Part shown: in pieces, positions 31,289 through 41,941 of the stretch
How the letters are laid out: every line of letters begins with the position of its first letter
How positions within the stretch are numbered: the stretch's first letter is position 1
Assembly: GCF_024611995.1 (NCBI RefSeq)
Contig: NZ_CP102509.1
Span: 3,038,001-3,102,000 of the forward strand
Length of the DNA: 64,000 nucleotides
Direction of reading: 5' to 3'
Source of the DNA: Streptomyces sp. NBC_00162
GTDB taxonomy: Bacteria; Actinomycetota; Actinomycetes; Streptomycetales; Streptomycetaceae
Translations under genes and position numbers: made by a program
Notes under the pieces: generated by a model
What the model was told of the DNA's origin: nothing
Databases searched by the model: none
What the model saw: the letters and a program-made list of their open reading frames with translations, nothing else

Positions 31289-32302
31289 ATGACCACGAAC
31301 ACGGCTTACGCCGTCCACCAGATCGCCCGTCCCACCGGTTTCCCCACCGCCGCCGATTTCACCTACGCCGCGTACCCCGTCCCGGAACCGGGGCCCGGGA
31401 CCGCCCTGGTGGAGAACCTCCTGCTCTCGGTGGACCCGTACCACCGCGGGCTGATGGACGGCGGCGAGGGCGGCCTCGAGCTGAACGCCCCGCTGGAGGG
31501 CCGCTCGGTCGGCCGCGTGATCGCCTCCCGCGACCCCGGGCTGGCCGAGGGCGACCTGGTCTTCCACCGCGAGGGATGGCGCACCCACGCCCTCGTCACC
31601 CTCGGGGCGGCCGGAACCCGCAAGCTGCGGGGCCACGAGGGGGTCCCGCTGGAGGCGTACCTGTCCGTCCTCGGCGGCACCGGCCTCACCGCATACGCCG
31701 CCCTGACCCGGACCGCGGTCCTGCGGGAGGGCGAGGACCTCTTCGTCTCCGCCGCGGCGGGCGGGGTCGGCAGCGCCACCGGCCACATCGCCCGGCTGCT
31801 CGGCGCCCGCCGGATCATCGGCAGCGCGGGCTCGGCGGCCAAGGTCCGCCACCTCACCGAGAACCTCGGTTTCGACGCGGCCTTCGACTACCACGACGGC
31901 ACGGTCGGCGAGCAGCTCGCGAAGGCGGCGCCCGACGGGATCGACGTCTACGTGGACAACGTCGGCGGCGACCACCTGGAGGGTGCAATCGACGTGCTGC
32001 GCGAGTACGGGCGGATCGCCTGGGTCGGCGCCATCTCGATGTACAACGGCGACCGCTCCCCCGCCGCGCCCCGCAACCTCTTCGAGGTCGTACACAAATC
32101 GCTGCGTCTGGAAGGCGTATTGGTTCGGAATCACACCAATCTGCAGGACGAGCTGGAGGACTTCCTGGTCCCCCATCTGCGCAGTGGCCGGATCGGTACC
32201 GATACCACCGTTGTGCAGGGATTTGACCGCACGGTGGAGGCTTTTCTGGGCATGTTCCGCGGGGACAATCTGGGCAAGATGCTCGTCGGTCTCAACAGCT
32301 GA
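31289..32302 (+). CDS. NADP-dependent medium-chain oxidoreductase (CurA/leukotriene-B4 dehydrogenase-like)
   Basis: Zinc-free MDR-family enzyme of 337 residues. The N-terminal GroES-like domain has VDPYHRGLMDGG. A Rossmann domain starts near residue 148 (DLFVSAAAGGVGSATGHIARLLGA). DGIDVYVDNVGGDHLEGAIDVLREYGRIAWVGAISMYN is the family signature. Such enzymes reduce 2-alkenals, enones or curcumin-type double bonds with NADPH, often for detoxification. ATG at 31289. Divergent from the LysR gene that probably regulates it. Confidence 0.92.
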   Translation: MTTNTAYAVHQIARPTGFPTAADFTYAAYPVPEPGPGTALVENLLLSVDPYHRGLMDGGEGGLELNAPLEGRSVGRVIASRDPGLAEGDLVFHREGWRTHALVTLGAAGTRKLRGHEGVPLEAYLSVLGGTGLTAYAALTRTAVLREGEDLFVSAAAGGVGSATGHIARLLGARRIIGSAGSAAKVRHLTENLGFDAAFDYHDGTVGEQLAKAAPDGIDVYVDNVGGDHLEGAIDVLREYGRIAWVGAISMYNGDRSPAAPRNLFEVVHKSLRLEGVLVRNHTNLQDELEDFLVPHLRSGRIGTDTTVVQGFDRTVEAFLGMFRGDNLGKMLVGLNS

Positions 32303-32421
32303 ATCCAGCCACCCGGATGTTCACCGACTTCTTACCGCACGGATGTAGACCTTTGGCGCGAGGCCCGTCACTCTTGCCGTCAATGTGCCAGCGGGGCACT
32401 GGAGTTGGAGGCGAGCAGTCA

Positions 32422-34452
32422 GTGACACCGATCAGCCGCAGAGGGTTCGTGGGAATCGGCGCCGGGCTGATGGCGGGCGCCACCCTGCCCGCCATCGCGC
32501 CGACGACAGCTGCCGCGGCCGCCGCGACCGGCACGATCACCGATGTGAAGCACGTGGTGATCCTGATGCAGGAGAACCGCAGTTTCGACCACTACTTCGG
32601 AAAGCTGAAGGGTGTCCGCGGCTTCGGCGACCGCGCCGCCGGAAACATCCCGGGCGGCTGGGGCATGTTCAACCAGCCGAACTGGGGCGGCCGCCAGTAC
32701 CCGTGGAAGCTGAGCGCGACCCCGCCCGCGGGCGGGGTCGACGGCGAGACGCTGGCCCAGTGCAACGGCGACCTCCCGCACAGCTGGACCTCGCAGCACG
32801 CCGCCTGGAACAAGGGCCGGATGGACAACTTCGTCACCGGCGTCGGCAACACCCGCACCCTCGGCTACCTGGACCGGGGCGACATCCCCTTCCACTACGG
32901 ACTCGCCGACAACTACACCATCTGCGACGCCTACTTCTGCTCCACGCTCAGCGCGACCGGCCCGAACCGCACCTTCCTGTGGAGCGGCAAGATCGACGCC
33001 TCCAGCAAGGACGGCGGCGACGAGTCCGGGCTGACCTGGGAGACGTACGCGGAAGCCCTCCAGCGCGCCGGCATGAGCTGGAAGGTCTACCAGAACGCCC
33101 AGGACAACTACGGCGACAACGGTCTGGCCTACTTCAAGAAGTTCACGGACGCGGCCCCCGGCAACCCGCTGTACGACCGCGGCATGTCGTCCGTCCCGCG
33201 CGTCACCGGCTCCACCCCGGACGACATCGCGGCCGCCATCCGCGCCGACGTCGTCGCCGGCACCCTCCCCCAGGTCTCCTGGGTCGTGGCGAACGAGGCC
33301 TTCTCCGAGCACCCGTACGCCCCGCCGGGCGACGGCGCGCACTTCGTCGACCTCGTCTACCGGGCGCTCGCCGCCAACCCGGAGGTCTTCGACTCGACCG
33401 TCCTCTTCCTCAACTACGACGAGAACGACGGCTTCTTCGACCACGTCCCACCGCCGGTCGCCCCGCCCGGCACGCCGGGCGAGTACCTCGACGGCACCCC
33501 GATCGGCCTCGGCTTCCGCGTCCCGATGATCGTGATGTCCCCGTGGACGCGGGGCGGCTGGGTGAGCTCGGAGGTCTTCGACCACACCTCGGTGCTGCGG
33601 TTCATGGAGAAGTGGACGGCCGCCCTCGGGACCCCCGCCACCTGTCCGAACATCAGCGCCTGGCGCCGCAAGGTGACCGGCGACCTGACCGGCGTCTTCG
33701 ACTTCGCGCACCCGGTCTACGGGGTCCCCGCGGGCCTGCCGTCCACCGCCAAGGTGATCGGCCAGTCGACCTGCGGCCCGCTCCCCAACCCGGTGCCGCA
33801 GGACAACGCCCTGCCGGCGCAGGAGGCCGGGACCCGCCCGGCGCGGGCGCTTCCGTACCAGGTCAACGGCAACCTGGACCGCCTGGAGTTCGGCGCGGCC
33901 GGCAAGATCCTGGCCTGGTTCTCGATGACCAACCAGGGCGCGGAGGCGAAGCAGGCGGCGCACTTCTCGATCCACCCGCACCAGTACCGGGACACGGCCG
34001 CCTGGCAGTACACGGTGGACCCGGGCGGCACCGGCAGCGACTACTTCAACATCGGCCTCGGCCACGGCTCGGGCAAGTACGACATCTCGATGTACGGCCC
34101 GAACCGCTTCCTGCGCCGCTTCCTCGGCGATGCCACGAAGCCGGGCAAGGACCTGGAGGTGGCGGCGCGCTTCGCGGTCGATCCGGGCACGGGCAAGACG
34201 GCGGTCTACTTCAAGATGACCAACGCCTCCGCAGCCGCGGTCACCTTCACGATCCGCTCCAACGCCTACCGCACGGACGGCCCGTGGACGTACACGGTTC
34301 CGGCGAACTCCTCGCGCGAGGACTACTTCAACGCGGTGGCGTACAGCAACGGCTGGTACGACTTCACGATCCTGGCCGGCTCCGACGGCACCTGGTCCCG
34401 CCGCTACACGGGCCACATCGAGTCGGGGGCGGCAAGCATCTCGGGGTCGTAG
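32422..34452 (+). CDS. Tat-secreted phosphocholine-preferring phospholipase C
   Basis: Protein of 676 residues. It begins VTPISRRGFVGIGAGLMAG, a Tat signal with twin arginines, and is cleaved after an Ala-rich run. The phosphoesterase domain (about 45-430) carries VVILMQENRSFDHYFGKLKGVRGF, QHAAWNKGRMDNFV, LFLNYDENDGFFDHVPPP and RVPMIVMSPWTRGGWVSSEVFDHTSVLRFMEKW. Two C-terminal DUF756-type domains follow (about 490-580 and 585-665). This is the architecture of non-haemolytic and acid phospholipases C, releasing phosphate esters from phospholipids outside the cell. GTG at 32422 follows GGAGG. It is monocistronic; no phosphate box could be identified with confidence. Confidence 0.94.
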   Translation: MTPISRRGFVGIGAGLMAGATLPAIAPTTAAAAAATGTITDVKHVVILMQENRSFDHYFGKLKGVRGFGDRAAGNIPGGWGMFNQPNWGGRQYPWKLSATPPAGGVDGETLAQCNGDLPHSWTSQHAAWNKGRMDNFVTGVGNTRTLGYLDRGDIPFHYGLADNYTICDAYFCSTLSATGPNRTFLWSGKIDASSKDGGDESGLTWETYAEALQRAGMSWKVYQNAQDNYGDNGLAYFKKFTDAAPGNPLYDRGMSSVPRVTGSTPDDIAAAIRADVVAGTLPQVSWVVANEAFSEHPYAPPGDGAHFVDLVYRALAANPEVFDSTVLFLNYDENDGFFDHVPPPVAPPGTPGEYLDGTPIGLGFRVPMIVMSPWTRGGWVSSEVFDHTSVLRFMEKWTAALGTPATCPNISAWRRKVTGDLTGVFDFAHPVYGVPAGLPSTAKVIGQSTCGPLPNPVPQDNALPAQEAGTRPARALPYQVNGNLDRLEFGAAGKILAWFSMTNQGAEAKQAAHFSIHPHQYRDTAAWQYTVDPGGTGSDYFNIGLGHGSGKYDISMYGPNRFLRRFLGDATKPGKDLEVAARFAVDPGTGKTAVYFKMTNASAAAVTFTIRSNAYRTDGPWTYTVPANSSREDYFNAVAYSNGWYDFTILAGSDGTWSRRYTGHIESGAASISGS

Positions 34453-34995
34453 CTACAGGACGTCCCCGTCCCGCCAGTCGAAGTCGAGCCGCCCGCCGGG
34501 GTCCAGCCGGATCCCGCCGGGCGGCACCCACACGTAGGTGGACCCCTCCTCCTCGGTGAGGCGTACCGGCCCGTCCGGCGACAGCGCCCCGACCCGGCCC
34601 GGCCACACCGACCAGCCACGGCCGAGGTAGAGCCCGGCCCCCTCCTCCGACGCCGACAGCGCGCCCAGCACGTAGGCCCGCCCGATGACGCGCTCCAGCT
34701 CCGCCATGACCTGCCCGCCGAGGCCCCGCCGCCGCGAGCTGGCCCGTACGGCGACGGCCTCCACGTACCCGGTCCGCAGGGCCCGCCCACCGTGCACGAC
34801 CCGCCGCTGCACCACACTGCCGTGCGCGACGAGCTCCCCGCCCGCGTCCCGGACCAGCACGTGCATCCCGCCGAGCGCGTGCTCGAAGTCCTCCTCGCCG
34901 AAGTCCCCCTCGAAGGCCTCGTCCAGCAGGGCCCGCACCTCGCGGAGCTCGTCGCCGGTCAGCCCGGCGGTGTGTGCGACGCGCACGCCCGTCAC
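34453..34995 (-). CDS. Aminoglycoside 2'-N-acetyltransferase-like GNAT (AAC(2')-I family)
   Basis: Protein of 180 residues whose order of blocks closely follows mycobacterial AAC(2')-I enzymes. These are GDFGEEDFEHALGGMHVLV, AHGSVVQRRVVHGGRALRTGYVEAVAVR, GAYVLGALS-like (RAYVLGALSAS), LYLGRGWSVWPG, LSPDGPVRLTEEEG, and the ending DFDWRDGDVL. The family transfers acetyl from acetyl-CoA to the 2' amine of aminoglycosides; chromosomal members also have housekeeping roles. GTG at 34995 overlaps the stop of the upstream SMI1/KNR4 gene by 4 nt (GTGA), so translation is coupled. Whether it confers resistance cannot be told from sequence. Confidence 0.85.
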   Translation of the reverse strand: MTGVRVAHTAGLTGDELREVRALLDEAFEGDFGEEDFEHALGGMHVLVRDAGGELVAHGSVVQRRVVHGGRALRTGYVEAVAVRASSRRRGLGGQVMAELERVIGRAYVLGALSASEEGAGLYLGRGWSVWPGRVGALSPDGPVRLTEEEGSTYVWVPPGGIRLDPGGRLDFDWRDGDVL

Positions 34996-35510
34996 TTCTC
35001 CAGCCAGTCGGTGTACCAGGTGCGGAAGTCCGGGCTCTCGGTCACGCAGGTCCCGAAGTCCTGGTCCAGGTACCAGACCTGACCGGCCAGCGGCCCGTTG
35101 AGGATCAGCCTCGTATACGTGCCGCACCCCTGTTCGGCGAGCACGAGGGTGCCCAGGGTCAGCGCCTCGCGCTCGTCGAACCGCCGGTTCTCGTCGAACG
35201 TACGGGGTTCCCGGATCGGGCAGGGTGAGGCCAGCCGGCCCGGGCGCCGGTCGTCCTCCCACTCCCCGTCCACCGCCCAGTCGTCGTCGGCCTCCGGGCG
35301 CGGGGTGACCAGGGGCATCAGCCCGCCATGGGGGCCCGCTGGGCCGTCGCCGACCGTCGTGACGAACGTCCGGTACTCCTCGGGCAGCCGGATGCCGTGC
35401 TCCACCTCGAAGGCCCGGACCTCCGCCTCCGGAAGCGGCGCGGCCAGCTCGTACCGGAGGACCTTCGCGCGCAGCCGCACCCGTACGGCGTCCGCATCCC
35501 AGTCACTCAT
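34992..35510 (-). CDS. SMI1/KNR4-family protein
   Basis: Protein of 172 residues with the SUKH/SMI1 fold. LPEAEVRAFEVEHGIRLPEEYRTFVTTVGDG (about 26-57) is the N-terminal signature, followed by GTLVLAEQGCGTYTRLILNGPLAGQVWYLD and a Trp-rich C-terminal helix. SUKH proteins are common immunity proteins for polymorphic toxins or general adaptors. No toxin gene is adjacent. The ORF is translationally coupled (4-nt overlap) to the AAC(2')-like acetyltransferase. ATG at 35510. It is divergent from the nitroreductase. Confidence 0.88.
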   Translation of the reverse strand: MSDWDADAVRVRLRAKVLRYELAAPLPEAEVRAFEVEHGIRLPEEYRTFVTTVGDGPAGPHGGLMPLVTPRPEADDDWAVDGEWEDDRRPGRLASPCPIREPRTFDENRRFDEREALTLGTLVLAEQGCGTYTRLILNGPLAGQVWYLDQDFGTCVTESPDFRTWYTDWLEK

Positions 35511-35619
35511 CCCGCGACCGTACCAAGGACCGCATTGCGGACGCCGGACGCCGTCCACCGGCCGGAATCGGCCGACGCGGCCCTGGCGGTCTGGACCATT
35601 GCCTCGGCAGACTCGCCCC

Positions 35620-36321
35620 ATGTCGCCTCAGACCCAGCAGTGGACCCCGATCCACGGCCTGCCGTACCGTCCCGCCCCCTACCGGCCCGAGCGGATGCCG
35701 GGCGAGGAATCCCTCGCGCGGGCCGCCGAGTTGCGGGCGCGGATGGACGAGCGGCGGACCGTGCGCAGCTTCTCCCCCGACCCCGTGCCCGAGCAGGTGG
35801 TCCGGGACGCCATCGCGTGCGCCGCGACCGCCCCATCCGGGGCGCACCAGCAGCCCTGGACCTTCGTCCTCGTCAAGGACCCGGCGGTGCGGCGGCAGAT
35901 CCGCGACGCCGCCGAGCAGGAGGAGGTGCTCTCGTACGACGGCCGGCTCGGCGACGAGTGGCTCGCGGCCCTGCGCCCCCTCGGCACGGACGCCGTGAAG
36001 ACCCACCTGACGGACGCCCCGGCCCTGATCGTGGTCTTCCAGCAGCGCTACTGGCTCGGCCCCGACGGCACGAAGCGCAAGCACTACTACGTCGACGAGT
36101 CGGTCGGCATCGCGGTCGGCATGCTGCTCTCCGCCCTGCACCTGTCGGGCCTGGCGGCCCTGATCCACACGCCGAGCCCGATGCGTTTCCTCTCCCACGT
36201 CCTGGACCGCCCCGAGAACGAGAAGGCCTTCGCGGTCATCCCGGTCGGCTACCCGGCGGACGACTGCGAGGTCCCCGACCTGGTCCGCAAGTCCCTGGAC
36301 CAGGTGATCGTCGAGGTCTGA
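35620..36321 (+). CDS. Nitroreductase-family protein (iodotyrosine deiodinase-like)
   Basis: FMN-binding protein of 233 residues. It has RRTVRSFSPDPVPEQVVRDAIACAATAPSGAHQQPWTFVLV (FMN-phosphate binding, about 44-84). The central ALIVVFQQRYWLGPDGTKRKHYYVDESVGIAVGMLLSALHLSGLAALIHTPSPM resembles the active-site lid of the IYD/BluB branch rather than NfsB. Likely an NAD(P)H- or flavodoxin-dependent dehalogenase or quinone reductase. ATG at 35620. It ends just before a terminator shared with pruA. Confidence 0.9.
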   Translation: MSPQTQQWTPIHGLPYRPAPYRPERMPGEESLARAAELRARMDERRTVRSFSPDPVPEQVVRDAIACAATAPSGAHQQPWTFVLVKDPAVRRQIRDAAEQEEVLSYDGRLGDEWLAALRPLGTDAVKTHLTDAPALIVVFQQRYWLGPDGTKRKHYYVDESVGIAVGMLLSALHLSGLAALIHTPSPMRFLSHVLDRPENEKAFAVIPVGYPADDCEVPDLVRKSLDQVIVEV

Positions 36322-36339
36322 CCGGGCCGCGAACTGGAA

Positions 36340-36380
36340 CCGCCCCCGCTCCGGACTTGGGGGTACCGGAGCGGGGGCGG
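36340..36380. terminator. Terminator between nitroreductase and pruA
   Basis: Perfect 15-bp stem (36340-36354 with 36366-36380) and an 11-nt loop between two converging genes. Confidence 0.75.
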
Positions 36381-36398
36381 GGTTCAGCGGGGCAGGGA

Positions 36399-38030
<1,632 letters not shown>

Positions 38031-38061
38031 GGGGCTGGTAACTCCTTGACCTAGTTCTTGG

Positions 38062-38988
38062 CTAGTTCTTGGTGATCATCGAGCGGAGGAAGAACAGCAG
38101 GTTGGCCGGCTTCTCCGCGAGGCGGCGCATGAAGTAGCCGTACCAGTCGGTCCCGTACGCGGTGTAGACCCGCATCCGGTGGCCCTCGGCGGCCAGCCGC
38201 AGGTGCTCTTCGCTGCGGATGCCGTACAGCATCTGGAACTCGTACTCGTCCAGTTTGCGCCCGGCCTGGCGGGCGAGCTCCTGGCCGATGGCGATGAGCC
38301 GCGGGTCGTGGGACCCGATCATCGGGTAGCCCTCGCCGTCCATCAGGATCTTCATGATCCGGACGTACGCCTTGTCGATCTCGGCCTTGTCCTGGTACGC
38401 GACCTCGGCGGGCTCCTTGTAGGCGCCCTTCACGATCCGGACGCGGCTGCCGGAGTCGGCCAGCCGGCGGGCGTCGGCCTCCGTGCGGAAGAGGTAGGCC
38501 TGGATGACGCAGCCGGTCTGCGGGAAGTCCCGGCGCAGCTCCTCGTGGATGGCGAACATCGAGTCGAGGGTGGTGTGGTCCTCGGCGTCCAGCGTCACGG
38601 TGGTGCCGATGGCGGCGGCGGCCTCGACCACCGGGCGGACGTTGGCCAGCGCGAGCTCGTGGCCGCCTTCCAGCGCCTGGCCGAACATCGACAGCTTGAC
38701 CGACATCTCGACGGTCTCGCCGAGGCCGAGCTCCGCGAGGCGCTCGATGAGCTGGAGGTAGGCGTCCCGCGCGGCGTGCGACTGCGCCACCTCGGTGATG
38801 TCCTCGCCGACGACGTCGAGGGTGACCTCCAGGCCGCTGCGCGTGAGGTCCTCGACGATCGGGATCACCTGGTCGACCGTCTCACCGGGGATGAACCGGT
38901 TCACCACGGGCTTGGTCACCGGGGCGGCAGAGACGATACGACGCATCTTGTCGCTGCGCGAAGCGGCGAGGATCACGGGACCCAGCAC
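38062..38988 (-). CDS. putA: Proline dehydrogenase
   Basis: Monofunctional FAD-dependent PRODH of 308 residues. It has a TIM barrel with VTLDAEDHTTLDSMFAIHEELRR, GCVIQAYLFRTEADARRL, RVRIVKGAYKEPAEVAYQDK and the C-terminal EFQMLYGIRSEEHLRLAAEGHRMRVYTAYGTDWYGYFMRRLAEKPANL. It oxidises proline to P5C and passes electrons to quinone at the membrane. GTG at 38988, with GGAGGTG 6 nt upstream. First gene of the put operon and divergent from a PucR-family gene that probably controls it. Confidence 0.96.
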   Translation of the reverse strand: MLGPVILAASRSDKMRRIVSAAPVTKPVVNRFIPGETVDQVIPIVEDLTRSGLEVTLDVVGEDITEVAQSHAARDAYLQLIERLAELGLGETVEMSVKLSMFGQALEGGHELALANVRPVVEAAAAIGTTVTLDAEDHTTLDSMFAIHEELRRDFPQTGCVIQAYLFRTEADARRLADSGSRVRIVKGAYKEPAEVAYQDKAEIDKAYVRIMKILMDGEGYPMIGSHDPRLIAIGQELARQAGRKLDEYEFQMLYGIRSEEHLRLAAEGHRMRVYTAYGTDWYGYFMRRLAEKPANLLFFLRSMITKN

Positions 38989-39046
38989 GGGGGCACCTCC
39001 AACGGGTGGCGGAAGAAAAGCGCAAGTAAAACCACCGTGAAACCTA

Positions 39047-39063
39047 AGGATCGGTTTGATCCT
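39047..39063. promoter_or_regulatory. Palindrome in the put divergent promoter region
   Basis: AGGATC-5 nt-GATCCT (39047-39063) lies midway between the putA and pucR-type starts, in an AT-rich stretch. It is a plausible operator for the divergent PucR-family regulator. Confidence 0.45.
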
Positions 39064-39148
39064 CTGCCATCGACAGCTGTCACGCATCCGTGGCCCGGAT
39101 CTCATACATCTGTCTGAAGAGCGGGCGCGCGGGTGGGAGAATGTCTGG

Positions 39149-40336
39149 GTGAAGGGCGATTACCAGGACCTGGTGGACGAGATCTCGGCGCTGCTCGGCG
39201 CCCCGGCGACGCTGGAGAACCGGGACTTCCGCCTCATCGCCTTCGGCGCGCACGACAGCGACGACGACGCGGCGATGGACCCGGTACGGACCCGCTCGAT
39301 CCTGACCCGGCAGTCGACGGCGGCCGTCCGGTCCTGGTTCGAGGGCTTCGGCATCGCCCGCGCCACGGGGCCGGTGCACATCCCGGCGGCGCCCGAGGCC
39401 GGGGTCTTCCGGGGGCGGATCTGCCTGCCGGTGCGCTGCCGGGGCATCGTGCAGGGCTACGTGTGGCTCCTCGACCAGGATCCCGGCCCGGGTCCGGCGG
39501 AGCTGGCCGCGGCCTTGGAGGTGGCCCAGCGCATCGGGGTCCTGCTCGACGAGGAGGCTAAGGCGGGGGCCGACCTGTCGCGGGAGTTCCTGGCGGTGCT
39601 CACGGCCGGACGGGGCTGGCAGCAGGACATGGCGGTGGCCGCGCTGCGGGTCGCCCTGGGCCCGGCCGCGGAAGGGCTGCACGCGGCGGTGTGCGTGGCG
39701 CCGTGGTCCGGGGAGGCTCCGGCTTCGGTGCCGGGCGCGGCGGCGGTGTGCGTCGTACCGCGGCCGGGCCACGAGGGCGGGGCCGGCGGGGGCCTGGCGC
39801 TGGCGGTCCTGCTCCGGCTGCGCTCGACGGACGCGCTGGCTCCGGCCCTGACGGCGGTGGCCCGGCTGCTGCCGCGTTCGGCGGGTACGGGGGGCACGGC
39901 GGGCACTGCGGGTACGCCCGGCGCGGTGACCGCCGGGGTCGCCGAACCCGTCCGGGTCCTGTCGGAGTTGCCCGCCGCCTGGGCGCAGGCCGTCGCCGCG
40001 GCCCGGGCGGCCGCCGCGCAGCCCCGGTTCGGCCCCGTCGCCCGCTGGTCGGCGATCGGCCCGTACCGGCTGCTGGCGGCCCTGGCCGCCGACCCGGTGG
40101 ACGACCCGGCGACGCGCGCCCTGCTGGGCCCGGCCCACCGCGAACTCGCCCGTACGGCAGAGGTGTTCCTGGACTGCGCCGGCCAGGCTGGCCGCGCGGC
40201 GGCGGCCCTGGGCATCCACCGGCAGACGCTGTACTACCGCCTCGCCAGGGTGGAGCAGCTGACCGGCCTCGACCTGGACGAGGGCGAGGACCGGCTGTTG
40301 CTGCACATGGCCCTCAAGGCCGCCCGCCTGGCCTGA
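39149..40336 (+). CDS. PucR-family transcriptional regulator (probable activator of proline catabolism)
   Basis: Protein of 395 residues. An N-terminal GAF/PucR-like sensing part ([35 protein letters not shown]) is followed by a linker. The C-terminal PucR HTH_30 domain is [62 protein letters not shown] low-complexity Gly/Thr/Ala stretch lies near residue 250. Family members of this type sit next to put genes in actinobacteria (PutR) and activate them with proline. GTG at 39149, with GGGAGA 9 nt upstream; the upstream open frame is not family-like. Divergent from putA. Confidence 0.88.
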   Translation: MKGDYQDLVDEISALLGAPATLENRDFRLIAFGAHDSDDDAAMDPVRTRSILTRQSTAAVRSWFEGFGIARATGPVHIPAAPEAGVFRGRICLPVRCRGIVQGYVWLLDQDPGPGPAELAAALEVAQRIGVLLDEEAKAGADLSREFLAVLTAGRGWQQDMAVAALRVALGPAAEGLHAAVCVAPWSGEAPASVPGAAAVCVVPRPGHEGGAGGGLALAVLLRLRSTDALAPALTAVARLLPRSAGTGGTAGTAGTPGAVTAGVAEPVRVLSELPAAWAQAVAAARAAAAQPRFGPVARWSAIGPYRLLAALAADPVDDPATRALLGPAHRELARTAEVFLDCAGQAGRAAAALGIHRQTLYYRLARVEQLTGLDLDEGEDRLLLHMALKAARLA

Positions 40337-40430
40337 GGTTCCCCTCCCCCGGAGGTCCCTAAGGGGATTCCCCGATGTCCGCACGGCGGTCGGTCGCCTA
40401 CCGTCGCGAGCAGTTGACTACGGAGGCCCG

Positions 40431-41227
40431 ATGAAGGCGATCGTCCAAGACCGGTACGGGTCCGCGCCGCCGCGGTCAACGCGCGCGACTGGCACCTGAT
40501 GCGGGGCGACCCGTACGTGGCCCGCCTGGTCCTCGGGCTGACCCGGCCGAAGGAACGGATCCGCGGCACGGACTTCGCGGGCGTGGTGGAAGCGGTGGGC
40601 CGGGACGTGACGCGGCTGCGCCCCGGTGACGAGGTGTTCGGCGAGGCCGACGGGGCGTTCGCCGAGTACGTGTGCGCCTCGCAGGACGTGGTCGGCGCGA
40701 AGCCGTCCAACCTGACGTTCGAGCAGGCCGCCGCGGTGCCGCTGGCGGGGAACACCGCCCTGATGGGTCTGCGCGATCTGGGACGGGTGCGACCGGGACA
40801 GCGGGTCCTGGTCAACGGCGCTTCGGGCGGCGTGGGGACGTTCGCCGTTCAGATCGCCAAGGCGTTCGGCGCGGAGGTGACCGGCGTGTGCAGCACGAAG
40901 AACGCGGACCTGGTCCGCTCGCTCGGCGCGGACCACGTCATCGACTACACCCGCGAGGACTTCACCCGCAACGGGCCGCGGTACGACGTGGTGTTCGACC
41001 TGGTCGGGAACCGTTCGCTGGCCCTGTCCCGGTTCGCCGGCCGGCAGCGGCTGCTCGTGCTGACGGCGGAGCCGAAGCGGGAGAACCTGGAGGCGCTGAC
41101 GGAGCTCGTCGAGCGCGGGGACGTCTCCCCGGTGGTCGACCGGACGTACCCGCTCGGCGAGGCCGCCGAGGCCATCCGGTACCTCGAAGTGGAGCACGCC
41201 CGCGCGAAGGTCGTCGTCACGGTGTGA
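40431..41227 (+). pseudogene. Zinc-type/quinone oxidoreductase with two deletions
   Basis: Remnant of an MDR-family NAD(P)-dependent oxidoreductase normally about 330 residues long. It begins with an intact start (MKAIVQDRYGS, ATG 40431). Right after this the matching frame jumps by one to VRAAAVNARDWHLMRGDP, so about 25 residues plus a frame are lost. The second frame is open from 40499 to the stop at 41227 and contains GTDFAGVVEAVG, the Rossmann motif NGASGGVGTFAVQIAK and a normal C-terminus LEVEHARAKVVVTV. Between DLVGNRSLALS and RFAGRQRLLVL, about 40 residues expected in homologues are missing in frame. It cannot make a full-length enzyme unless a shortened form starts at 40499. The upstream Shine-Dalgarno CGGAGG is intact. 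Confidence 0.75.
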
Positions 41228-41248
41228 CGGACCGCCCCTTCGCTCCGC

Positions 41249-41839
41249 TCAGGCCGGGTCGTCGCCGTGGGCGGGCGTCAGCGCCTGCGCGGCCCGCCGC
41301 ATGCCCTCGGTGAACTCCTCCGCCGTGGCCGCCGTCGCCGGGTCGAACAGCCACTGGATCATCAGGCCGTTCAGCAGTGCCTGGTAGAAGGCGCCCAGGG
41401 TGCGTACGTCCCGCTCGTCGAGCCGGTCCTCCGGGGTGCCGGTCAGCATGGAGATCAGCCCCCGGCGCCCCTCGGCCTGCGAGCCCGCGAGCATCGCCTT
41501 CAACTCCGGCCGCTGGTCCCGGCTCAGCGCCACTTCCAGGCTCGCCGCCCAGACCGGGCCGGACTTCTCGTGCTGCGCCAGCACGCCCTCCCACAGCGCG
41601 CGGAAGCGCTCCAGCGAGCCGCCCTCACCCTCGAGACCGTCCTGGAAGACCTGCCCCCACTCCTCCATCAGCGCGATGAAGGCCTGGGTGAGCAGGGCGT
41701 CCTTGGATCCGTAGTGGTACCCGATGGACGCCAGGTTCGTGCCCGAGGCACTGACGATGTCGCGCGCGGTGGTGCGCACGAAACCCTTCTCGACCAGGCA
41801 CTTCTTGGCACCTTCGAGCAGATCTTCACGATGTCCCAT
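41249..41839 (-). CDS. TetR-family repressor of the adjacent MFS pump
   Basis: Protein of 196 residues. The N-terminal HTH is EDLLEGAKKCLVEKGFVRTTARDIVSASGTNLASIGYHYGSKDALLTQAF (about 4-54). The C-terminal helical domain has WAASLEVALSRDQRPELKAMLAG. It is transcribed divergently from the MFS exporter 102 bp away, with a near-perfect palindrome in between, which is the usual layout of a drug-responsive repressor controlling its pump and itself. Confidence 0.93.
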   Translation of the reverse strand: MGHREDLLEGAKKCLVEKGFVRTTARDIVSASGTNLASIGYHYGSKDALLTQAFIALMEEWGQVFQDGLEGEGGSLERFRALWEGVLAQHEKSGPVWAASLEVALSRDQRPELKAMLAGSQAEGRRGLISMLTGTPEDRLDERDVRTLGAFYQALLNGLMIQWLFDPATAATAEEFTEGMRRAAQALTPAHGDDPA

Positions 41840-41895
41840 GGCGCAACCGTAGCAACGCGAACGCCACGGACAAGAGCCCTGGACAAAAGTTCTAT

Positions 41896-41916
41896 ACGCT
41901 CGTCATAGACAAGCGT
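41896..41916. promoter_or_regulatory. TetR operator candidate
   Basis: ACGCTCGTC-ATA-GACAAGCGT (41896-41916) is a 9-3-9 palindrome with a single mismatched pair. It lies in the divergent tetR/MFS promoter region, 26 bp upstream of the MFS start. Confidence 0.65.
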
Positions 41917-41941
41917 TTAAGACGTCTGTACATTCCTTCTC

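Noticed and set aside
32303..32421. PHO box upstream of the phospholipase C gene
   Set aside because: I looked for GTTCACC-type direct repeats and saw none convincing.
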